Origin: Parafrankia sp. EUN1f
GTDB lineage: Bacteria; Actinomycetota; Actinomycetes; Frankiales; Frankiaceae
NCBI RefSeq assembly: GCF_000177675.1
Contig: NZ_ADGX01000033.1
Location: 1-64,000, forward strand
Length of the DNA: 64,000 nt
Direction: 5' to 3'
A program made the position numbers and the translations under genes. The notes under the pieces were generated by a model, which was given only the letters and a program-made list of their open reading frames with translations, ran no database searches and was not told the DNA's origin. Of this stretch, positions 57,599 through 64,000 are shown in pieces. Every line of letters begins with the position of its first letter. The first letter of the stretch is position 1.

Positions 57599-59233
57599 CT
57601 ACAGGGGCATGTTGTTGTGTTTTCCGACCTGCTGGACGGGGCGTTTGCCCCGCAGGGACCGCAGCCCCGCACGGATCCGCGCCCGGGTGTCACGGGGCTG
57701 GATGACGGCGTCGATGAACCCGCGCTCGGCGGCCGCATAGGGTGACAGCGCGGTGCGCTCGTAGTCGGCGGTCAGCCGCGCACGCAGCTGATCCGCCTCC
57801 GGGCCGGTCCCGGCGGCCCGCAGCTCCCTGCGGTGCAGGATCTCCACCGCACCGGTGGAGCCCATCACCGCGATCTCGGCGGTTGGCCAGGCCAGGTTGA
57901 TGTCCGCGCCGAGGTGCTTGGATCCCATCACCGCGTAACCGCCACCGTAGGCCTTGCGCAGCACGACGGTGACCATCGGCACGGTCGCCTCACCGTAGGC
58001 GAACAGGAGCTTGGCGCCGCGGCGGATGATGCCGCGCCGCTCCTGGTCGAGCCCGGGCAGGTAGCCGGGGACGTCGACGAACGTCAGGATCGGAATGTTG
58101 AACGCGTCGCAGAAGCGAACGAAACGGGCGGCCTTCTCGGATGCGTCGATGTCGAGGACGCCCGCGCTCACCGCGGGCTGGTTCGCGACCACCCCGACCG
58201 ACTCACCGTCGACCCGGCCGAGCCCGCACACGATGTTCCCGGCGAACAGCTCCTGGAACTCCAGCAGGTCACCGTCGTCCAGCACGGCGTCGAGGACCTT
58301 GCGGACGTCCAGGACCCCGCCCGCGGCGTCGGGGACCAGCCGGTCGAGGGCACGGTCCGCGTCGGTCAGGTCATCGCGGACGGAGCCGCCGGAGCCGCCG
58401 GAGCGAGGGTAGGAGGGCGGCGTGCTCAGCGCGTTGTCCGGCAGGAAGCCCAGCAGGCACTGCACCCAGTCGACGGCGTCGGCCTCGTCGGTCGCCACGT
58501 AGTGCACCGTCCCGGCGGCGGCGTTGTGGCGCGCCCCGCCGAGCTCCTCGAGGGTGACGTCCTCCCCGGTCACCGAACGCACGACGTCCGGGCCCGTGAC
58601 GAACATGTGGGACGTCTCGTCCACCATCACCGTCACGTCGGTGAGGGCGGGTGAGTACGCCGCTCCACCCGCACACGAGCCCATGATCATCGAGATCTGC
58701 GGGATGACTCCGGAGGCCTGGATGTTGAGCCGGCCGTACTCCGCGTACCGCGCCAGCGCCGTGACCCCCTCCTGGATGCGCGCCCCGCCGGAGTCGTTGA
58801 TGCCGATGATCGGGCAGCCGACCCGCATCGCCAGCTCCATCACCTTGATGATCTTCTCGCCGAACGCCTCGCCCAGGCTCCCGCCGAAGACACTGACGTC
58901 CTGGGAGAACACGCACACCGGACGGCCACCGATCTGGCCGTGGCCGCAGATCAGGCCGTCGCCGTACGGGCGGGCGGCCTCCGCGCCGCCACCGCCACCG
59001 CCACCGCCACCGCCACCGCCATCGCCACCGCCGCCGCCGCCGTCAGCCCGGCTGCGGACGAGGGTGTCGAGTTCGGTGAAGGTGCCCGGATCGCACAGGG
59101 CCTCGATGCGCTCCCGTGCGCTCATCCGGCCCTCGGCCCGCCGCCGGGCGAGGGTGCGGGGCGACCCGCCGGCGGCGGCGAGCGCCAGCCGGCGGTCGAG
59201 CTCCTTGCCGCTCACGGCCGTCGCCCGGGTCAC
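57599..59233 (-). CDS. acyl-CoA carboxylase carboxyltransferase (beta) subunit with a poly-Gly insertion
   Basis: Biotin-dependent carboxyltransferase of 544 residues (PccB/AccD family) that transfers CO2 from biotin to acyl-CoA. N-terminal LARRRAEGRMSARERIEALCDPGTFTELDTLV is standard. Residues about 63-85 are almost only glycine, encoded by a triplet repeat. Then GQIGGRPVCVFSQDVSVFGGSLGEAFGEKI, GINDSGGARIQEGV, SCAGGAAYSPALTDVTVMV, FVDVPGYLPGLDQE and AYGGGYAVMGSKHLGADINLAWPTAEIAVMG cover both crotonase-like halves. GTG 59233 overlaps the PKS stop (GTGA). It should make the carboxylated extender unit for the PKS; AccD4 has this role beside Pks13 in mycobacteria. Confidence 0.92.
   Translation of the reverse strand: MTRATAVSGKELDRRLALAAAGGSPRTLARRRAEGRMSARERIEALCDPGTFTELDTLVRSRADGGGGGGDGGGGGGGGGGGGAEAARPYGDGLICGHGQIGGRPVCVFSQDVSVFGGSLGEAFGEKIIKVMELAMRVGCPIIGINDSGGARIQEGVTALARYAEYGRLNIQASGVIPQISMIMGSCAGGAAYSPALTDVTVMVDETSHMFVTGPDVVRSVTGEDVTLEELGGARHNAAAGTVHYVATDEADAVDWVQCLLGFLPDNALSTPPSYPRSGGSGGSVRDDLTDADRALDRLVPDAAGGVLDVRKVLDAVLDDGDLLEFQELFAGNIVCGLGRVDGESVGVVANQPAVSAGVLDIDASEKAARFVRFCDAFNIPILTFVDVPGYLPGLDQERRGIIRRGAKLLFAYGEATVPMVTVVLRKAYGGGYAVMGSKHLGADINLAWPTAEIAVMGSTGAVEILHRRELRAAGTGPEADQLRARLTADYERTALSPYAAAERGFIDAVIQPRDTRARIRAGLRSLRGKRPVQQVGKHNNMPL
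58984..59045. repeat. GGC/GGT triplet repeat in the carboxylase gene
   Basis: On the plus strand about twenty CCR-like triplets (CCGCCACCG...) run here, encoding the glycine run of the carboxyltransferase on the minus strand. Such tracts can gain or lose units without changing frame. Confidence 0.85.
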
Positions 59234-62200
59234 CGTGTGCCCCGCTGCACCGGCACGGACGCCGAACCGGACGCCCCGCCAGACCCTCGTGGGTCCGCCC
59301 CGTCCGCCCCGTCCGCCCCGCCAGGCCCGCCCGATCCGTCCGGCACCGGGGCCGGGGTTGGGGCGAGCAGCCGCGACAGGTGCCGGGCGATCACGTCGAC
59401 GTTCGGGCGGTCGATCAGCGAGGTGTGGTCGCCGGGAACCGTGACGATCTCCAGGTTCGGCACCGTCGCCGCCCAGCCCAGGTCGGCGTCGTCGCGCAGG
59501 TAGCGGGGATCGAGCGCGACCGTCACCTGGTGGGGCGAGGCCGCCCGGTAGAGCACCGTGCGTCCGTCGTAGCGGCGCGGCTGGTAGTTCTCGGCGATCC
59601 GCGCGTCGAGGTAGGAGGTGCGCTGGTGGTGCAGCACACCGGGGGTCATGGCGATGTCGGAGGCGGCGAGGATCTCGAAGATCCGTTCGACCTGCTCGGC
59701 GTCGTCGGCACCGGCCAGCTCGTCGTAGGGCAGGTCGAGGTCCACTCCGTAGACCTCGCGCAGGTAGTCGACGAACCGTCCGAAGCGGGCCAGGAGCTGA
59801 TCCGTGGCGGACAGCCCGGCCGGCGCCGGCAACGGCAGAATCGTGTCGATCATCAGAACGACCTCGACCTCGCCGCCCGCCGCGACGATCTGGTGCGCGA
59901 CCTCCTGCGCGAGCAGGCCACCGAAGGACCACCCACCCAGCCGGTACGGCCCCGCGGGCGCGATCTTCCGGATCATGGAATGGTAGGCGGCGGCCTTGCG
60001 CTCCACCTGCCCGATGTCGTCGAGCCGCTCCAGGCCGAACACCGGCACCCGCGGATCCAGCAGCCGCACGAGCGGCTCGTACACGGCGGTCGGACCACCC
60101 GCCGGGTGGAACAGGAACAGCGGCGGCTGCGAACCGGCACCGCGCAGCACGCGCACGCCCGCCCCCGCGTTGCCCGTCAGGCGGTCCCGGATCACCTCGG
60201 CGAGCGCTTCGATCGTGCGCGCCCCCGCAAGCTCCGCGCGCTCCCGCGCGTCGGCATGGGTGGCCCCGTCACCGAGACGTTCGGCGACCAGCCCGAGGAA
60301 GCGTTCGGTCTCGACCGGGCCGAGAACGGTGGCGAGATCGTCGGTCACCCCGATCGGCTCCGTCGTGACCGTCGCCGCGAGCAGCGCCACCAGCCACCGC
60401 TCCGCCGGCTCCCGGGCAGCCATCGGCGTTCCCCGGCCCACGACCTCCCCGGTAACCGGAGCGGTCTGCGCCGGCACGGTCCGCGCCGCCGGCACGGTCC
60501 CCGCCGAATCGGGCCGCGCCTGCGCGGGTCCTGTCGGCGACGTCCCTTCCGGCGCGGAGTCCGACGCGAGGCCGAGGGCCTCCACCAGGTGCGCCTGGAG
60601 ATCGCCGAGGCTGGCGCCGCGCAGCAGCAGACGGACCGGAAGCGGCAGGCCGAAGTCGTGCTCGACGGCGTTGCGTGCCCGCATCGCCATCAGCGAGTCG
60701 AACCCGAGCTCCGTCAGCGGGACGTCGGCATCCACCTGCTGCGGCTCCAGGCCCATGATCCCCGCGACGCGGCCGCGCAGCCGATCCGCGATCACGGCCC
60801 GGGCCCGCGCCGGCGGCAGGTCCGCCAGCGCCGTGACGCCGGGCCAGGAGTCGTCCTCGGCACCCGGATCGGCGCCGAGCACGTCGGCGAAGAAGGCGAG
60901 ATCGGCGAGGCCGGGCAGCAACGCCAGCGCACGGGCCGGCGAGAGCCGCACCACCCCGGTGTGGACCCGGCCAGCGGCGACCACCGTCTCCAGGGCCTCC
61001 ATCGCCGTCGTCGGCACCAGCGGTTCGAGCAGCGCGTTCGTGACCCCGGCCGCGCCCCCGACCTGGGCCCAGGCACCCCAGCCGATGCTCGTCGCCGGCA
61101 GGCCGCTCCGGCGGCGCAGTGCGACCAGCGCGTCCAGCCAGGCGTTCGCGGCCGCGTACGAGGCCTGCCCGGGCGAGCCGAGCAGCGCCGCCGCCGAGGA
61201 GTAGACCAGCCACCAGTCCAGTTCCGTACCGGTCTGTGCGGCCAGCCGCGCGGTGGCCACGTGCAGGTTCCAGCCGCCGACGACCTTCGGACGCCAGACG
61301 GCGGCCAGCGCGGCCGGATCCAGGTCCAGGACCGCCTGGTCCGCCAGGGCTCCCGCCGCGTGCGCGACGCCACGCAGCACCAGATCACCGGCCGTGGCCT
61401 CGGTCAGCAACCGCGCCGCGGTCTGCGGCAGCGCGATGTCACCGGTGACGATGACGATGTCGCACCCACCGCCGCCGGTGATCTCCCCGGACGTGCCGGG
61501 CGCGGCAGGTCCGGCAGGTTCAGCGAGTTCGGCGGATGCGGTGGCGGGCCGCGGAGCGGGCCTGGTGTCGTTCGCGACCCGGGCCAGGCCGAGGCCTGGG
61601 ATCATCCGCCATCCGGGCGGTGCCGCGCCGGCCTGATCCTGTTCCCGGGGCAGAGTCCGCCCGTTCAGAACGACCCTGGAGGCCCCGCCGTCCACCAGCC
61701 GACGGGCCAGCAGCAGGCCCAGCCCGCCGAGCCCACCCGTGACGATGTAGGAACCCGACCGCACCAGCGGCACCGCGGCCGCCCCCGCCGGCGCAGCCGG
61801 AGACGCGGAGCCGTCGGACTCCTCGGCGACGCGTGTCAGCCGGGCGACGAACCGGCGCCCGTCACGCCATGCCACCTCGTCGTCGGCCGCGTCGGAGATG
61901 ATCTCCACCGCGACCGGTGCGAGTGCCGCGGCCTCGTCGTCCTCACCGGCGCCGGCGGCGGGGCCGGCGTCGAGATCGAGATCGAGGTCGAGCAGCGTCG
62001 TCCGCAGGAACGGATGCTCCAGCGCCAGGACACGGACCAGGCCACGCAGTGCCGCCTGGGAGGGCACGGGCCGGTCCCCGTCGGCGACCGCGGCCGCACC
62101 ACGGGTGACGATCCACAGCCGGGGCGGATTCTGGGTGCCGTGGCGGACCAGCGTCCTCACCAACGCCGCGACGGCCGCGGTCAGCTCGGCGCCGGCCATC

Positions 62201-64000
62201 GGGTCCGTTCCGGCGGGAATGCCCACCGGCGCGGGTTCCGGGCGCTCCCCGAGGGAGGCCTCGTCGTCGCCGGAGGCCGGTGCCGGCGCGACGACCAGCA
62301 CGACCCCCCGCACCTGCCCGGAGCCGACCAGGGTGGCGATGCGTCCCTCATCGGTCGTGCTGAGTGCGACAACCCCGCCTGGTGAGCCGCTGTGCCGGTC
62401 GAGAAGCGCGGCCACCGCGTCCCGTTCCCCGGAGTCGTCGGCGCCTGGCCTGGGCGCTGAGAGCACCAGCAGGCGCGGCTGGGAAGCGGTCGCCGCCGAC
62501 TGGCCCGACTGGCCCGGCTGGCCCGGCTGGCCCGGCTGGCCCGGCTGGCCCGGCTGGGCGGGCTGGCCCTGCACCGGCAGTGGCGGGAGCGGCGGCAGCG
62601 GAGCCTGCGTCCAGCGTGCCTCGTAGAGCAGCGCGGCCACCGGGACCGGTACGGCGCTCGCCTCCACCGGGCGCAGGACCACATCCCGGGCGACGAGCAA
62701 CGGCGTTCCGTCGTCCGCCGACAGCCGTACCTGGCCGATCAGGCCGTCCTCGTCGTCGCCGCCCGCGGCGGCGGGGGCGAGCAGGGCCGTGGCGTGCCCG
62801 CGCGTGACCGGTCGGCCCTGCGGCCCGCCTGACCGCGGGTCGAGCACGGTCAGCTCCCCGATCCGCACCGGCAGGTGCAGCGGCACGCCACCGGCGGTGG
62901 CCTCGGGCCACAGGCCGACGGCGGCGACGCCGAGGGTCTGCAGGCAGAGGTCGCCCAGCGCCGGGTGGATCCGGTAGTGCGCATGAGGCTGCGCGGGCGC
63001 CGGCAGGCTGACCCGCGCCGACGCCGACGCCGACACCGGTACTCCGGCCGGCGGGACCACCGGGTCCGGCGAGGCCGTCCCTTCCCCTGGGAAGGTCGTC
63101 GGGCCGGACGTCACGCGTGCGTCTGTGACGCCGACGAACGCGGGGCCGTACCGGTGGCCGGCCGCCTCCAGTGCCCCATAGAGGTCGACGGACCTGCCGG
63201 TGCCCGCCTCGTCGACGTCCTCGGAGCGGCCGGCGTCGACAGCATTGCCTGCGAGGTCAGTGATGCCGACGTGCTCCGCGGCGTGCTCCGCTGGCTCCAC
63301 CCGGATCCGGGCCGTGGCGTGCCGCACCCAGCGACCGCCGCCCGCCACCCGCCGGGAGAAGATCTCGATCGTGCCCGAGGCGGAGCCGGGGCCGTCCTCC
63401 ACCACGGACGTGGTGACGTCGGTGTGCGCGCCCAGGGGCAGCAGTTCGAGCAGTTCGAGGTCGGTGACGACCGGCCGGCCGCGCCCGAGCACCGCCGCGG
63501 CCGACAGAGCCATCTCCGCGAAGGCCGCACCCGGCAGCACGGCCACCCCGTGGACCGTGTGGTCCGCGAGCCACGGCAGAGCCTCCGTCCCGATGTCGGC
63601 CCGCCACACATGCCGGCCCGACTCGGGGATCTCGATGTGCGCCCCCAGCAACGGGTGTCCCGGCGCGGTCCGGGAGGGCACCGGGACCGGCGCGGCCCAG
63701 TGCCTGCGGTGCCGCCACGGCGCGGCCGGGACATCCACCAGCTTCGGCGCCACCGTCCCAGCCGACGCCGTCCCAGCCGACGCCGTGCCAGCTGACGCCG
63801 AGCCAGCCGGCGCGGCATCTGTTGCCGGGGTGAGCAGGGCAGTCAGCGCGTCGCCGTCGCCGCCGAGCGCGAGCGCGGCCAGGTTCACGCGGAACTCGAC
63901 CGTGTCGTCACGGTCACGCCGCAGGGTCGAGGCGACGTGGACACCGTCGCCGGCCGTCTCGCGCAGGGCGCGCCCGGCGATCGGGTGCGGGGAGACCTCC
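59230..64000 (-). CDS. type I polyketide synthase, C-terminal part (AT end, DH, KR, ACP, TE); 5' end outside window
   Basis: About 1590 residues are visible and the frame stays open through 64000. The first residues (SPHPIAGRALRETAG...ASTLRRDRDD) look like the end of an acyltransferase domain. DH follows with HTVHGVAVLP (HxxxGxxxxP, near 63560) and LGDLCLQ. KR has TGGLGGLGLLLA (near 61725), a long Pro/Ala insertion, then RPKVVGG, VYSSAAALLG and ASYAAANAW, so Lys/Ser/Tyr are present. No ER is seen. ACP has ELGFDSLMA (near 60700). TE has GWSFGG (near 59925), MIDT and GDHTSLID. The module makes a beta-hydroxy or unsaturated acyl chain and releases it by the thioesterase. The carboxylase gene overlaps its stop. 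Confidence 0.93.
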   Translation of the reverse strand, partial: EVSPHPIAGRALRETAGDGVHVASTLRRDRDDTVEFRVNLAALALGGDGDALTALLTPATDAAPAGSASAGTASAGTASAGTVAPKLVDVPAAPWRHRRHWAAPVPVPSRTAPGHPLLGAHIEIPESGRHVWRADIGTEALPWLADHTVHGVAVLPGAAFAEMALSAAAVLGRGRPVVTDLELLELLPLGAHTDVTTSVVEDGPGSASGTIEIFSRRVAGGGRWVRHATARIRVEPAEHAAEHVGITDLAGNAVDAGRSEDVDEAGTGRSVDLYGALEAAGHRYGPAFVGVTDARVTSGPTTFPGEGTASPDPVVPPAGVPVSASASARVSLPAPAQPHAHYRIHPALGDLCLQTLGVAAVGLWPEATAGGVPLHLPVRIGELTVLDPRSGGPQGRPVTRGHATALLAPAAAGGDDEDGLIGQVRLSADDGTPLLVARDVVLRPVEASAVPVPVAALLYEARWTQAPLPPLPPLPVQGQPAQPGQPGQPGQPGQPGQSGQSAATASQPRLLVLSAPRPGADDSGERDAVAALLDRHSGSPGGVVALSTTDEGRIATLVGSGQVRGVVLVVAPAPASGDDEASLGERPEPAPVGIPAGTDPMAGAELTAAVAALVRTLVRHGTQNPPRLWIVTRGAAAVADGDRPVPSQAALRGLVRVLALEHPFLRTTLLDLDLDLDAGPAAGAGEDDEAAALAPVAVEIISDAADDEVAWRDGRRFVARLTRVAEESDGSASPAAPAGAAAVPLVRSGSYIVTGGLGGLGLLLARRLVDGGASRVVLNGRTLPREQDQAGAAPPGWRMIPGLGLARVANDTRPAPRPATASAELAEPAGPAAPGTSGEITGGGGCDIVIVTGDIALPQTAARLLTEATAGDLVLRGVAHAAGALADQAVLDLDPAALAAVWRPKVVGGWNLHVATARLAAQTGTELDWWLVYSSAAALLGSPGQASYAAANAWLDALVALRRRSGLPATSIGWGAWAQVGGAAGVTNALLEPLVPTTAMEALETVVAAGRVHTGVVRLSPARALALLPGLADLAFFADVLGADPGAEDDSWPGVTALADLPPARARAVIADRLRGRVAGIMGLEPQQVDADVPLTELGFDSLMAMRARNAVEHDFGLPLPVRLLLRGASLGDLQAHLVEALGLASDSAPEGTSPTGPAQARPDSAGTVPAARTVPAQTAPVTGEVVGRGTPMAAREPAERWLVALLAATVTTEPIGVTDDLATVLGPVETERFLGLVAERLGDGATHADARERAELAGARTIEALAEVIRDRLTGNAGAGVRVLRGAGSQPPLFLFHPAGGPTAVYEPLVRLLDPRVPVFGLERLDDIGQVERKAAAYHSMIRKIAPAGPYRLGGWSFGGLLAQEVAHQIVAAGGEVEVVLMIDTILPLPAPAGLSATDQLLARFGRFVDYLREVYGVDLDLPYDELAGADDAEQVERIFEILAASDIAMTPGVLHHQRTSYLDARIAENYQPRRYDGRTVLYRAASPHQVTVALDPRYLRDDADLGWAATVPNLEIVTVPGDHTSLIDRPNVDVIARHLSRLLAPTPAPVPDGSGGPGGADGADGADPRGSGGASGSASVPVQRGTR
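62499..62568. repeat. 9-bp repeat encoding PGQ units in the PKS DH-KR linker
   Basis: CTGGCCCGG-type units repeat about seven times and encode GQPGQPGQPG on the minus strand, between the DH and the structural part of the KR. It is in frame and gives a flexible spacer. Confidence 0.85.

Noticed and set aside
59116-62385. Plus-strand open frame of 1089 codons
   Set aside because: It is antisense to the PKS and carboxylase genes. Its translation is Arg/Gly/Pro-rich with no domain, a common effect of high third-position GC.
62499-62568. CRISPR-like regular repeat
   Set aside because: The 9-bp units are contiguous without spacers and encode PGQ in frame within the PKS.

Overview
The window is a very GC-rich actinobacterial chromosome segment with no rRNA, tRNA, CRISPR array, integrase or recognisable insertion sequence. 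Third-position GC bias, frequent GTG/TTG starts, many four-base start/stop overlaps and the gene families present (orphan Leu/Ile/Val-type binding lipoproteins, PucR regulator, bacterial protein O-mannosyltransferase, large type I PKS) suggest a Frankia-like actinomycete. That assignment is inference from gene content, not from a marker gene.

Layout. 1-9.8 kb: two orphan ABC-type binding lipoproteins flank an accessory KMSKS-type tyrosyl-tRNA synthetase, an alpha/beta hydrolase and an LLM flavin oxidoreductase, with two gene-poor stretches (1.4-2.2 kb and 5.7-7.0 kb). A YdjM-like membrane protein and a nitroreductase follow. 9.7-13.4 kb: a secreted PHB-depolymerase-like esterase and a divergent MarR regulator share a perfect 10-3-10 palindrome; then a P450 with stacked palindromes upstream and a small ABM monooxygenase. 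13.6-33.3 kb: a large catabolic block. One unit runs ALDH, L-2-hydroxyglutarate oxidase-like, amidohydrolase, ThDP enzyme and Ldh-type dehydrogenase. A second is a sugar-type ABC importer preceded by an AhpD-like gene. A LysR gene then precedes a tightly coupled seven-gene operon: extradiol-type VOC protein, ALDH, fumarylacetoacetase-family enzyme, second VOC protein, alpha/beta hydrolase, GlcG/HbpS-like protein and MetE-like protein. Together they look like uptake and ring-cleavage or side-chain catabolism of an unidentified, probably aromatic, compound.

33.4-45.2 kb: a mixed region with a helicase-associated-domain protein, lipoprotein esterase, MFS transporter, SQR-like flavoprotein, a second LLM enzyme, two acyl-CoA synthetases flanking an ECF41-type SnoaL-domain remnant, protein O-mannosyltransferase and a CopC-like protein. 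45.3-52.9 kb: an island of poorly characterised membrane genes (a DUF6232-like protein and a small neighbour sharing one glycine-rich motif; a membrane protein built of repeats), two GNATs, an SRPBCC protein, an alpha/beta hydrolase that has lost its catalytic core, a PucR regulator and a frameshifted secreted-protein gene.

52.9-64 kb: a third binding lipoprotein, then a minus-strand operon entering from beyond the right edge: type I PKS (DH-KR-ACP-TE visible), acyl-CoA carboxylase beta subunit, antigen-85-like esterase and an MFS exporter broken by a one-base frameshift. Gene content recalls the mycobacterial pks13-accD4-fbp locus, but the PKS is of reducing type.

The most interesting unexplained signal is a 68-70 nt inverted-repeat element found three times (11511-11578, 13347-13416, 54305-54372), each time in the 5' leader and in the sense of the following gene (P450, ABM monooxygenase, binding lipoprotein). 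Before the monooxygenase its 3' arm contains the Shine-Dalgarno sequence. It could be a cis-regulatory RNA, an operator or a small mobile repeat.
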